DNA of 64,000 nucleotides from Paraescarpia echinospica (GCA_020002185.1 CM034538.1:1592270-1656269), one strand, 5' to 3'; positions 48,979 through 63,334 are shown, counted from the stretch's first letter. The notes: a model not told the origin generated them from the letters alone. Program-made: numbers and translations.

Positions 48979-50011
48979 ATGAGCTTAACGACTATTCTAC
49001 CGGCTGCCAACAAGCCCACACCATCACCGTTCCACTGCCCCGATTGTAAGAGCTATTTCACACGGAAAGGTAGCTGGAAACGACACAGTGTCTACAGTCG
49101 CTGTGGACGATCGACAAACACCTCGTCACTGAATAATTCAGTTGCCCCGGTGCCTACTTTACACCTACCCCTCTGGCCTCAATGACAAACTCGACGACAC
49201 CTTCGCCTCTGGCCCCAGCAACAAGCTCGACATTCTTGTCTCCATCTCAGGTAACTATGGAGCATACAAAGAAGATGGCGCTGGTCGATCTCCGTATTTT
49301 GGAAAACATTAAACTGCAACGTCCTTCTCCTGCTAACCCCATCGAAAGGGAAAAGGTTGCGTTGTATAACCAGGTGTTGAATCGATACAACGATCTTTCC
49401 GACAAGCGTATGCAGGAACCGCTGCGTGCAGTCATCGAAAAATTTCCCAGTGAAGAAAAAAACAAAGTACAATCTGCTAACGAAAATGAAATCATCGAAA
49501 ACAAGAGCATCGAAAACGAAATCATCGACAGCTTTCCAAAAACTATGAAGCAGAAAGCACGACGACTCTTGGATAAAATGAAAGGTGGAACGATCATGGC
49601 GAGATGACGTACAGAAACAAGGTGGTACCCGGAAGTAACATTGTAGATCTCGTGAACGACGTGTTGAGAAAACGGAAGTCGTTTGAACCGGTGGGATGGG
49701 AAACCTTCGCTCGTGGTCTCAAGGACGTCAACACGCCAATGGATTTAGTTAGGAACTCAGATCGTTGGCTTTACGTGCAGACAGCGTCAGTGGACGGCGT
49801 CATGTCAAAGGAAACCAGCATTCCATTTGACAGCGATCGTCATCGGAATAGTAGACGACCTGCATCGACGCGGCGCGCAGCTCATTCGGCGACACCTTTG
49901 CAAATCACACGTTTGATTAGCATTGCCGATTTGGAATCCACAGGAACATTGTGCAATATATATCATGTCGAGAATATTCTGTTTATTAGTTATCAGAAAT
50001 ATATGAAATGA
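48979..50011 (+). pseudogene. C2H2 zinc-finger / helical protein of the element, in three overlapping frames
   Basis: Three plus-strand frames joined by ATGA overlaps (49,182-49,185 and 49,604-49,607). Part 1 (48,979-49,185) has one C2H2 finger: FHCPDCKSYFTRKGSWKRH, then a C in place of the second His. Part 2 (49,182-49,607) is a Ser/Thr/Pro linker (TPSPLAPATSS) and a charged helical region (EREKVALYNQVLNRYNDLSD). Part 3 (49,604-50,011) has a conserved-looking block, VPGSNIVDLVNDVLRKRK, then GWETFARGLKD and RW. In each case the upstream bases in the next frame continue the theme (TPTPLAS before part 2, GEM before part 3), so this reads best as one protein of about 340 residues with two frameshifts; termination-reinitiation is the alternative. 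AATAAA follows at 50,015. Function unknown. Confidence 0.6.
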
Positions 50012-50317
50012 CAAATAAAATTGTGTTGATACTATGAACGAGTATGTTTGTTTGTTTTTAATTTTAATAGTCATCAAGACACACCTCACTTTTCCCATTT
50101 CACTGACAACAATTGTTTTGTCAACGTGTCAGTGTGGGTGGCGTTCAATATACCTAAGTGAATTTGAAAACTGCTATGACCGAAAACGACTATGTCGATA
50201 ACATATAAGGACAACCACTTGACATGACTTCATTCAAAGATGTGACATCACGATTCCCCACTCCACTCAACGGATACCTATGTAACTACTTAGAGTAATG
50301 TCATCTACATTTTCAGA

Positions 50318-51460
50318 GCAAATACAAGTTCAAACCAGGTTGCAACCAAGCAATCGACTGAGATAAGTGCAAATGTCCTGTGTAAAACTGTAGCATTGAT
50401 TAAAAACTATAACACTGTTGAATGTTAAACGACGTGGAGACCTGGGTTTTGTAGATAAAGACGTCCCAAATAATGTTACATGTCCAGGAATCAGTTCACA
50501 TATGCTATTAATAACATACATAGGCACGCAAAAATTGACAAACACCTCTTTGTTAATATACGAACCAGTCGACGTATGGTATTAATAAGAGACACTGTTA
50601 GGCAACAATTTACAAACAGGGTGATGGGAAGGTCGAATATCTGTATGATAACCAGAAATGACATAATTTGACTTATTTTACTAGTTCTCTACCCATTCTT
50701 CAGGTTTGGACCTATTTTATAGTTGTAACTGTATAGGCTAGGATGGCCCTACACCTAAACAAATGGTCGACAACCTATAGGGGATAAGAAAAGACACAAT
50801 TGCGCGTGCGTAATGACCTATTTTATGACGTCACTGACCTATTTAATGTCATAATTCGACCTATTTTATGTATTTTATAGTTGTAAAGATACTGGCTAGG
50901 GGGTGATACATTAAAAAAAATTAACCTCCACTTATGTTACATCAGAAAACAAACCACTGTCCATGCGCAAAGACCTATTTAATAACGTCTTTGACATATT
51001 TTATAATAAAAAGAGTAAAAAGAAACAAGAGGCACGACTTTAAGCAGTGTTTATATTTAGTTCACTGACTATCCGTCAGCGGGAGTTATTTGTACTTCTT
51101 TTTAAGTACGTAACCTTTCCACCAGGGGGCGCCAATTTTTCATAAATAAGACGCACCAATTTAGGCAGGACCCATATTTAGTTCACGACTTATCCACCAG
51201 TATTCATGTGTAGTTCACCACTTGTCCACAAGGTGGCGCTATTTTAGTTCACGACCTATTCGCCAGGCGGCGCTTTTTTTATAGTTCATGACATACCCAC
51301 CAGGTGGCGCTGTTAGTTCTTGACCTGTCCGTCATGTGGTGCCACTTGACCTTTGACCTTGACCTAGATAGTTGATCTTGACCTTGACCTAAATATGACA
51401 TCTTTGCTCTTGCTCTAATCATAATCACGCGTACACGCTGGACCACCTACTATACTACTA
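50318..51460 (-). repeat. Right terminal inverted repeat, longer, with CTCF-like motif array
   Basis: Inverse complement of the left TIR. It has about 110 extra bp (51,200-51,310) made of repeated tagttcacgac and ccaccaggtggcgct units. Motif copies: ccaccagggggcgcc (51,119-51,133), ccacaaggtggcgct (51,226-51,240), cgccaggcggcgctt (51,261-51,275), ccaccaggtggcgctg (51,297-51,312). The tip region carries repeated tgaccttgacct half-sites. Confidence 0.9.
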
Positions 51461-51754
51461 ACGTCGATCAGAGCCGGGTATGATTTGCCTCTTGGAATTA
51501 ACTCCATTGGACAACGTGAACACATCACTTGTCAGATGTCCAATCACGGAATATTCCCGCGGTTATCTTGCGGTGTTTCGACATACTAGAAATCTAGACA
51601 TTCATGTAAGATGGCGCCCAAACGGTAACTGCGTTTGGAAGACATGTGGAACTCGGAGAAAAATCAAGGAAAACGGTAGCGGAATTAAAATGTCTTTTGC
51701 GCTCAATTTTACTATTATAGTATGCGCCCACAATAAATCTTGCTTATCCGCAAA

Positions 51755-51913
51755 TAGCTCCCTAGCGCCTTGACCCATCTGCTGACAACTGGAATACTGC
51801 TTATCCCTTATTGATTTTGAGACTGACCAATCGTTTTGTTTTGATGCGCCTCTGAGCTTGGTTTCCAAGGATTTAGGCGCAATAGAAGTTATCTTAGTAT
51901 TACTATTATTATA
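51755..51913 (+). mobile_element. 3' end of L2-type LINE
   Basis: Matches the 3' UTR of the nested L2 (18,992-19,140) closely, from agctccctagcgccttgac to ggcgcaatagaagttatctt and a tattattat tail. 5'-truncated, 159 bp. Confidence 0.85.
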
Positions 51914-52920
51914 AATCAGAATGCTGGTGTAGGTCATGTTGACTTTCTCGTTTATGACAGTGATGGAAGAAAAAACAAAAAAACCGTTCATGCTAATGAC
52001 ACTACGTCTACGTCGCTAGTGACTAGTCGGCACTTGTGTCGAATCCGGACCCTTTTGAAGCACAAATAAAAACCGTGCATCCTATTCACTAGTCGGCAGT
52101 TGCATCGAATCGGGAACTTTTTAAAAGCCCATATAGCGAACCGGTTTGCGCTAGTCTGCGCCGCAGTAGTCGTGCGTTGCAGCATCGCTCGCGTAAACAT
52201 CGAAAATGATCGATATAGTAGCGTATGCTGATACAAAGCGGGGCGCTATTTACGCTTCAAAAGGGCGTTTAGTCGCAATATTCTTAAACGTAAATATGCC
52301 TAGGATAATGTTGAATGATGGATCTGACTCACTGAGGTATCAAAGTTAGGCAAAACTCAAGTTATAACGGCGAAATCGAGGTTGGTCCGGATTCGACACA
52401 AGTGCCCACTACTAGTCTATTCAACTAATGTTCTATGACGTTTTTTGCCAAATAAGGAATGTGATTTCCATTTGGGAAAATTTATTTAAGTGAAGTACTT
52501 ACGCATATAAACCAACATCAAAGTTCATATCTCGTAAAAGACGCCTATTGCCCAAAACCATAGATACCGGTACTAACGGATTATAAATACCTTGGGCTAG
52601 GCAGTGATGATTTTGCACAGAATGTGGATATACATAACAACTTACATTGTTTTATAAATAGGACACAATTTGAGAAACGTTCTTGCTATTAACAGAAACA
52701 TACTTTTATGGCATTCCAGAAATGACTGTTTAATAAAATGCATAGCATGCTAGCAACAAATAAAGTATAATCTTTGAAATAGAAGCCACCAATTTAACAT
52801 CATAATATTATGAAATTATAATTATTTAAGGTAATGATGGGGGAAAGAGTCTTCGGATGATACCACTGTCATTGACTCTGTCAGCGTGGTAACAAGGCCT
52901 AGAGCTAGGGCACGATAAAC
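51914..52920. other. No gene seen
   Basis: A pair of similar stretches (52,020-52,050 and 52,382-52,410, around gaatccggacc/ggtccggattcgacacaagt) in opposite orientation may mark a decayed inverted-repeat element. No exon. Confidence 0.35.
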
Positions 52921-52924
52921 ATCA

Positions 52925-53035
52925 CCGCAACCAAGTACCAGTGGTCAAGTGGAAACCACACCTCAACCGAGTACTTGTGGTCAAGTGGAAATCATACCTC
53001 AACTGAATACCAGTGGTCAAGTGGAAACCACACCT
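52925..53035 (+). repeat. 36-bp minisatellite, about 3 copies, Thr/Pro-rich if coding
   Basis: Units agtggtcaagtggaaaccac + acctcaaccgagtacc. Read from 52,949 this gives QVETTPQPSTCG-type 12-residue repeats continuing to a 138-codon frame. No start context, signal peptide or splice donor; a mucin-like exon is possible but unproven. Confidence 0.6.
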
Positions 53036-56249
<3,214 letters not shown>

Positions 56250-56560
56250 TAACTAGCTGAGTTACCCGGCGTTGCCCTTGGAAAAAAGGCAGTCATATGT
56301 ACCAGACACCCCAAACCCATCCCAAATGTTTCCAGCCTACCCGCATTAATAAATGGTAACTGGTCACTGGCCTAGTTGTTGGGACAACTTTTTGCCAGAA
56401 ATCTCAATCTCAATCACTCACACGTATAACTGACGTAACCAGCAACAGCGGATGCTGGGTTGAAATTTCAGCATGATATATGCAAAACTAACGGACATGT
56501 GGGTGCACAAACAAACAGAGAACTAACTGTTTTATAATAAAGATACGTCGTATTCTTAGT
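56250..56560 (+). mobile_element. Retroelement 3' remnant, copy 1
   Basis: Begins near ctgagttacccggcgttgcc and ends with aaatttcagcatgatatatg and gttttataataaagat. The same end blocks recur at 56,840-57,060. This arrangement is common in 3' regions of invertebrate non-LTR or Helitron-like repeats. Confidence 0.5.
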
Positions 56561-56839
56561 ATCTAATATAACTTTTGACACTGACTTGTTATAATACACT
56601 AACTTGACGGGCGATAATTTCGACGCTAAATGACACATAGCTGCATCTGAAGGAAATATATGCACTGCGAAAGAGGGCGCTACTGGTAAGTGTGCGGATG
56701 TGACAGGTAGATCTGCTGCATGTTAAGCGCTGAGGATTTTCAAATGTCAGTAACTTAAAAACTATTAAAAATGTCTGCATACATCCAGCGACATATTTGT
56801 AGATGACATAATTACCTAATTACGGTGATATAGAAAAAC

Positions 56840-57060
56840 ATGAATTTCGGCTGGAACTCCACGTACAGCCTTTTGAAATACTGAGCCCCCCAAGTTCTCC
56901 ACCCCCTGGACGAATTTCGAAAATGTCTAAATTTACGAACCATCTCAATGGGCCCGCGAGATCATGAAAATTTCAGCCCGATACCTGCCAAAGTGACGGA
57001 GATGTTGCGGCACGAATACACAGAGAATGAACTATTTTATAATATAGACGTTCTAATGTA
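56840..57060 (+). mobile_element. Retroelement 3' remnant, copy 2
   Basis: Shares with copy 1 the ordered blocks gaaaatttcagcccgatacc, acggagatg, acacagagaatgaact and attttataatatagac. More diverged at its 5' side. Confidence 0.5.
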
Positions 57061-57426
57061 TTTACGTAATTGCGTTAGCAGGCTTGTTCGAAATAATTTC
57101 GAAAATTATGTACACAATTTTGAGAAACGTTCGAACCCTTTGTTATAGACCTTTATGATACGTGGGCCTATGTTGTGTTCACAATTAGAGAAAGCGCAGT
57201 AGTTTAATGATTACACAGTTGATAAGGCTACATCTGAAGATTTGCAAAGCAGCTACGCCTGACTGGCTGTTGTTGACAATTTGCAAAGATCTTGTCACGT
57301 GGTTCTCAATTATATATTTGCTGTCAGCACATAAGCTTGTTCATAATGTAATGTTGTTGTATACGCCGCTGGTGTGTGGCAACGGAGGACATTCGTCATT
57401 ACCAATAGTGTTGCTGATGCTTGAAA

Positions 57427-58251
57427 ATGTCAGACCATGGTGAGATTTTACAACGGTTTTTTGATGCGGCTAATGACAACACGGCAACAGAAACAATATT
57501 GTGCATATTGTGCAGCACGCAAGACGTTCAAGAGGGGCGGGAACCAGTTATATTTTATAACAATGAATACCACCTTCATGCCGAGGCAAACTTTATTACT
57601 GAACATTTCGAAAACAAGGATGGCTTTTCCGACATTGTGTTATGTATTAGTCGTTCCCCATGTGCCGACTGTTCAAAAAAACTATGTGATTTCGCCAAAA
57701 AAGAGAATTCTCCGAAAGTCACGGTAAAATTTCGACAGTTCTACAAAGTTGAAAAGTACTTAAAAAAAATATATCAAAACAATATAATTGGACTCCGGGA
57801 GTTAAACAAGCATGTAGATCTGGGTGTGATGGCAAACGAAGACTGGGTGGATATGATCAACGCCTGCACATTACCACAGCAACGAGATCTCAACAAACAA
57901 CTCAACGAACGAGAAACAACGATATTACGTCAACGATTGAAAGAAATTATCGACGAACCGTAAGTAGAACATATCTAGTAAAATCTATTCTCACTGTATT
58001 TGCTAACAACATCCAGTTTTCGGTTTTACCAATTAGATAATATATTCATATCCTTTCTTTCAGAGTTGTTCTAACAACTGTTGAATAACTTATAATTGTG
58101 CTAATAACATATTGGAAAACCATACGTTTTCTAATACACCAATCAATGTGTTGTATATTGTATATTAATGCTGATCATACATTCTTGTTTCTTGCTAAAT
58201 ATTTTCCATCAAATAGTTTTCTTTTTATTGAGACATTGCCGTGTAAGTGCG

Positions 58252-58346
<95 letters not shown>

Positions 58347-60026
58347 ACGGTCGAAAGTGTTTAACGTAACACACTGTAATTTATTTCCTTTTTAATATGA
58401 ACATTTTATAAAACAAAACGTAGGATTTTAAGAGACTATCTGTCAGTAACTTAGATATATCAGATAATAATGAAAATGTATCAAGGTGTGTTCTTATGTA
58501 ATAATATTAATCTTTATTGATACATAATGTTAAGTACAGTACAGATGTAGTAGTAATAAGAAACATGCAAATAAATAAACTATAATTCGTGCCAAAAACA
58601 TAATATATCTTCATAATAAATTAACTCATTTTTTAATAGTGCTTTATAAGAATACGGTAATACCGAACACCGGGTGCATCTTAACATGAACAAATACACT
58701 AAAGCAGAAAATACTATAATGTTTGCTAATTAAAAAAAATTTGACGCTTGGTCCTTTGTTTGAACATATGAAGAGATGTACAATATTGTAGAAAGTTATT
58801 TGTAATAAATGTATTCCAGATTTTAGGACCAACATAAGCCAAAGACAATTGTCTGCAATTAGTCTTGCAGTATGGTATTTTATATGTTACTTCCTGCCTT
58901 ATTCTGCTCTTTATATACATTTTCAGTTGCGCCTGCAAGCGTTTAGTTAGTTTTTTTACTTTAACAAAGCAGTTGCAATTCACTGACATGTAATATGTTT
59001 CATCCATTCGTTTCAATAGAAAGAATTGGGAACCTGTCTGTATATACAGACATATATATATAAATTATTTTAGCAACTCCGTCACTTGAAGACGTAGATA
59101 CATGTCAATGTATCATTGCAATGTATAGGCCTTTCCAATTTTTTGGATGGGTGGTGGGTGGGTGCCATCGAGCCTATCCAATTTTGTTTGATTATTGGAA
59201 TTATTTTATATTTGCAAAGCCCCTAAATCCAGTATGTCATAGATGTTGAGAGGCCCAGCTACTTTAACAGTAATGATTTTATACTTTTTAATCTAACTAA
59301 ACTCAGGGAGGTAATTTCTTCTTTAGACTTGAATTTAATCATTGAAAGTCCGCTTTACAAGGTTGTTTGCGTATCCGTGTAACAAAATGAATTACTTGTT
59401 AAATAAAACAAAATATACTTAAAGCACACATTCCTAAAACCAAACGAATTGTTATGGTTTCAAAGCGTGACGTCTTCCGACTTGTGGAACGTCTTCGGAA
59501 CTCTGTATAATAATAATATTATTTCATTACACAATCGCGCAATTACAAAGGTCGATTATACAAGACATGTTGAATATGGTTTTCTAATGTCATACGTAAC
59601 ATATCAACTCTCCGTCATATGTACGGAGTCCCCGTCATAGCTGATAAATCCCAGTGCGGGAGATTGAAATCTCTGCTATTTGGCGTTCACCGAACAAACA
59701 ATTAATGAGGGTGTAAAATTTTGTAAACAAATGCCCAGCCGTTATTTGCGTATTATTAACCTAAACAATTTTTGCTATTTCCTTCATTAGAAAGCCATTA
59801 ATAGCTAAAACAGTGATTCAGCAAGCTGACAAAGATATGTGTATTTACTCTAGTCTCTTTTTAAAACAGAACAAGAGACAATCGCGGTGAGCATGCACCT
59901 GCCCGTAGAACGGAGACGAGCACGGCGCGTGCGGGCGGAGAACGGGAAACACGGAACACAGGGAAGCGTCGTCGGTCAAGCTCTCCCAATAGAGACGGGC
60001 CGAGGTCGAGCAAGAAGAGCAAATGA
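57427..60026 (+). CDS. AID/APOBEC-like cytidine deaminase, two exons, apparently intact
   Basis: Zinc-dependent deaminase predicted to convert cytosine to uracil in polynucleotides. Exon 1 (57,427-57,959) encodes residues 1-177 and the first two bases of codon 178; HAE at 51-53 (zinc His, catalytic Glu) and SPCADC at 77-82 (two zinc cysteines) with 24 residues between, matching the family spacing. After the core come a helical segment (IGLRELNKHVDLGVMANEDW) and an acidic end. The donor gaacc|gtaagt is strong. Exon 2 (59,870-60,026) after tttttaaaacag is in the matching phase 2 and encodes a basic Ser/Arg tail with KRRR at about 210-213 and a SSKKSK end, so nuclear entry is likely. Total about 229 residues; ATG 57,427 is the first ATG of the frame (aaaATGTCA). 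The 1.9-kb intron holds a (GA)n tract. A nearer acceptor (58,064) would give only a 7-residue tail and lacks support from the related exons at 34.6 and 12.2 kb. Confidence 0.82.
58252..58343. repeat. (GA)n microsatellite in deaminase intron
   Basis: About 90 bp pure ga run; polypurine, so triplex-capable. Confidence 0.98.
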
Positions 60027-60090
60027 AAGGGACAGGACATTAATGTCGTCAGTCTGTCCTGTGTTCTTTGCGGGGATCGTTTCGCAGCTG
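60027..60090 (+). other. 3' UTR segment shared by deaminase copies
   Basis: atgaaagggacaggacatta and gtcgtcagtctgtcctgtgt, then ttctttgcggggatcgtttc. Related order of blocks at 34,734-34,795 and 12,254-12,310. No poly(A) signal was identified close by. Confidence 0.55.
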
Positions 60091-61880
60091 TTTAATTTCT
60101 AAAGAAACGTAGCTTAAATACCTTCAAGCGTGTTTGTTTGTTCCGTTATTCTGAATCAGCCAGGTATGGAATTATTCCTAGGAAGTTCACTGAATAAGTT
60201 CTCTTGAATACGGGAATGACAGGAACACTCAGAACACCAGAGAACTTAGCGGGTAACACAGCGCCCGTCCTCAATACATTCACAATAGACCGTGTCTAGA
60301 AATCCCAACGTTTTGTTAACAATTTGAAAATGTTGTGGTCCACTTATACCAATTGCGAACACTGGTTCGAGTACATTTGGCTGGAAGTGCATCTTCAACG
60401 TGTGTTTTCTTGATTTGTGTGCTGATATAATGTTGGTTTGTCTTTAGAGAAATGAGTTAAATTTGTTTGATGTGTACGCATTATTTTCTAAGCATACCAC
60501 ACAAAACAAAAATGTGTTATGCACCATACTCTGTTGTTATATTCTCCGTTCACGAATATAGGTATCGAAGTAAAACTACATGGGATTTGAATACAGAACC
60601 TACGTTTGCCCCTATCGTCTAAATAACACTGAATACAGTAATTAGAAATGTTAATTTGCAATGGCCGTAGCAATGGCACTTCGTTAACATTACAATTACA
60701 ACCAATCTGAGACTTGGTTAGGCGAATAATGCTACCAATGTCTTTCTATGAACAGTGTATTGGTAAGTTATCAATATATAGGCCTACTATTGGTGGTCGT
60801 CGTTGCTATGTATTAGAGCAATGGTTCAACCCCATCTCCATCACCGCCGTTTTAAAACTAAACGGATGTGGGAGCTTGAATAACAAACACAGTGTTGCTT
60901 GTAAAATAACAAGAACGCATGTATGCTTATTTACAAGAATGCACGAGTAGTGTGAATGTTCTTAACAATCACTCATACACCAGGCATAGGCGGATCCAGG
61001 GGGCTGGGAGGCACGTGCCCCATAGACCATAGTAATTTGGCGTGCCCGCAGACCTTTTATAATGAGTCCACAGGACCATCCCAGCTAGACCTCCATTCTG
61101 TCGATGATGGTAATGACGTTTTCTCTGTTCTTCTTGTTAACTGCTATCAACAATCAATCAATTGGACTGAAGCTAACTCTCTCTTCCGTACGACAATCTC
61201 CCGATCTTTCACTCGGTGCTGTGGTAGTGTTAGTATTCGTCAAGTTAACTTGGTAACTGGCTTCATGCCAAACCCTAGTTTCACGATTGATGGATGTTGG
61301 CTGAGTTACTCTTGCCTGTATATGGCATTAATAACAATTAAGCACTAAATGACATACGGCGCAGTTGTCGTATAAGTAGTAGGACGGTCCATCTGGGTAA
61401 GTGGCGTTTTTGCGCACACCCATGGTCCAAATCTAAGATGGCGGCGTCTCTTTCAGGTATCTATACGTGTGTATGTATGTGTGAGTAGTCACGTGACCGG
61501 ATGTAGTGCACCCCTGACGGAAGAGAGCGGAGTGAGTACCCATTGAAGTCCTATCGTGTATATGGAAGAAAGGAACGAAATATCAAAGAGGAAAGTGTAA
61601 CGAAAGATCAAAGAGGAAAGTTTAAAAGGTGTTGAAAGGTGGGTCATTAGAGATAAAGAAGTATACTGAATGATGTATTGACGAAGTGATAGGTATGTAT
61701 ATAAGTCTTCCTATGTTGTATCGTGTATAACGAGCATAAAGGATGGGTCATTAGAGATAATGAACTATACTGAAAGATGTGTTGATAATGTTTATAAATC
61801 GTACTATGTGTTATCGTGTATAACGAGGAATAAACGAAAGAGTATATATGAAACTTTAAAATATGTGTTGGAAAATGAAA
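60091..61880. other. No gene supported
   Basis: Includes a transposon-like patch around ggcggatccagggggctggg (60,988-61,007). An open frame at 60,956-61,348 runs through it with no motif. aagatggcggcg at 61,433 resembles a YY1-type site but has no gene attached. Confidence 0.35.
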
Positions 61881-61884
61881 GGGT

Positions 61885-61926
61885 ATGTATGTATGTATGT
61901 ATGTATGTATGTATGTATGTATGTAT
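61885..61926. repeat. (GTAT)n microsatellite
   Basis: About ten gtat units. Confidence 0.97.
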
Positions 61927-61978
61927 GAAAGAAGAATTATTTCTAAGGTAATAACAGATGTCCAAAGTTTAATAATAG

Positions 61979-62935
61979 TTATTCAATAAAATCCACGAAA
62001 CCATCACCATCATCATCACTAGCGTCCGACACCCAATTTTCAACATCCCCCGTGTCCACAGGAGGAACATCATCCGGATCATACCACGGAGATGGAGGAT
62101 CATAGCGTTCCCTCTTGATGAGTAATTCCCGCATGACGGGTCTGAAAAAGCAGTCTCGTGTTCATCACGAAGTTCTTCCTCTCTGGAACAAATATGAAAA
62201 CTTTGAAAACGATATTATATATTGTGCGAAGTACAGCCGGTGGGAATACGCCAGCGATGTAACCAGACACCGCGTAGGTAGCCAACACGATAAAAGGGCA
62301 TGCTAGGTCAACAGACGGGAGAGATAAGAATGGATTATGACACAATATGTAGACGTCTGCTGTCGCGGCCGGAGCAACGTAACCGGACACCGCGTAGCTA
62401 GCCGAAATGACAAGTGGGCAGGCTAGGTCAACATACGCATAGATAAGGAAGGACTGTGACACAACATGTATATACATTGCAGAGAATGAGAATCGTGGAA
62501 AGTAGGTAATAAATAAGTATTAGTAAAAGTATGTATATAATCGTTGAACACTCACGTGCATTCTGAGACACAGTCACTGCTCACACTGCTGGTATCATCG
62601 TCAGTATCAGTGTCATACCTAAAAGGTAAATATAGACAACTGTGACACATAACGAATAAAGTGAGTATAAATAAGCGTAAGGAATATTAATGAAATTGAA
62701 AGAAGAAGAAGAGGTAATGACGTATCAAAAATAGAGGTTAGATACACACGTCACAGGTAGGTTGCGTGAAGAACACTGTGTAATTATGCATATTTTATCT
62801 GTCGAATGAAACAAAGCAAAGAGAGAAAAATATATAGGTATATACTGAAATGAATAAAAGTACTTACATTAGTACACAGCAAGCATCACGGAGGCGCCAT
62901 TGCGCACGAAGTTCGTCCCAAGGTGTTGCCGACAT
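61979..62935 (-). CDS. Acidic 97-residue protein, three exons, unknown family
   Basis: Exon 1 (62,935-62,868): MSATPWDELRAQWRLRDACC followed by VL, donor at|gtaagt. Exon 2 (62,618-62,556) after acctttttag: YDTDTDDDTSSVSSDCVSEC, donor ac|gtgagt. Exon 3 (62,141-61,979) after ctgctttttcag: PVMRELLIKRERYDPPSPW, a Pro/Asp-rich stretch, and DDDGDGFVDFIE with a TAA stop. Both introns (249 and 414 bp) are phase 2, all four splice signals are good, and each short exon is open only in the joined frame, which is strong evidence of a real gene. Strongly acidic with Ser/Asp clusters resembling CK2 sites; no signal peptide. It starts 400 bp from, and runs away from, the NADAR gene at 63,335, so a shared promoter is likely. 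No family recognised. Confidence 0.68.
62240..62470. repeat. About 120-bp tandem duplication in intron 2
   Basis: gtaaccagacaccgcgtagg...tgtgacacaa-like block occurs twice (62,255-62,345 and 62,370-62,466). It produces a 125-residue minus-strand frame that has no other support. Confidence 0.7.
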
Positions 62936-62975
62936 AGTTGTACATGTGAATGGAATGATGTGAAGGTAACAAACG

Positions 62976-63006
<31 letters not shown>

Positions 63007-63334
63007 AGATAGATGATATGCAGACACACTGTAAAGTCAAGTTTTATGACACACTGTATGGAAAATTTTGGTGTATGAAAAGTGTTAAAGTACAAACCTA
63101 TATCAGTCATACGACATAGGAACCAGCTGGCAATGTATGACCAGTAGTAAAGTACAATCCAAAATATCAGTCATATGACAGGGGGAGCAACTGGCAATAA
63201 GGGTGTGATGTCCGAAGGGCAGCTATCAGCAAGACGACAATGCATGAGGAATGCGCCTTATCGGAACGCAGGCAATACAGGCGAGGACGGGACCTCGATA
63301 AGAACTTTGTGAGTGTGCGTGGTCAGTGCTAACG
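62936..63334. promoter_or_regulatory. Divergent promoter region between acidic gene and NADAR gene
   Basis: Head-to-head spacing of 400 bp. Contains a (TA)n run (62,984-63,005) and a diverged tandem duplication with agtcatacgacatagg (63,107) and agtcatatgacaggggg (63,170). No canonical TATA at the expected position for the NADAR start. Confidence 0.4.

Larger units (their letters stand above)
46100..51460 (+). mobile_element. Long-TIR mobile element carrying a NADAR gene
   Basis: 5.36-kb unit bounded by terminal inverted repeats of about 1.01 kb (left) and 1.14 kb (right). The left tip tagtagtatagtaggtggtc is the exact inverse complement of the right tip, and similarity runs inward to ggtttgaacttgtatttgct (47,113 / 50,318). 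Between them lie two plus-strand transcription units, each with its own TATA-like box and AATAAA: a NADAR-domain gene (47,254-48,155) and a C2H2 zinc-finger/helical protein (48,900-50,019). No transposase, integrase, polymerase or capsid motif was recognised, so it is non-autonomous or of an undescribed type. Six-base flanks acatca and acgtcg match at 4 of 6 positions, so a target duplication is not secure. Confidence 0.85.

Noticed and set aside
46094..51466. Secure target-site duplication of the long-TIR element
   Set aside because: The immediate flanks match only 4 of 6 bases; left as undetermined rather than claimed as Polinton-type.
58064..58088. Alternative last exon of the 57-kb deaminase (seven-residue tail)
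   Set aside because: Phase fits, but the exon at 59,870 has related copies elsewhere in the window and a coherent basic tail, so it is preferred.
62100..62477. 125-residue minus-strand protein
   Set aside because: It reads through a tandem duplication and across the acceptor of exon 3 of the acidic gene; the spliced model explains the region better.
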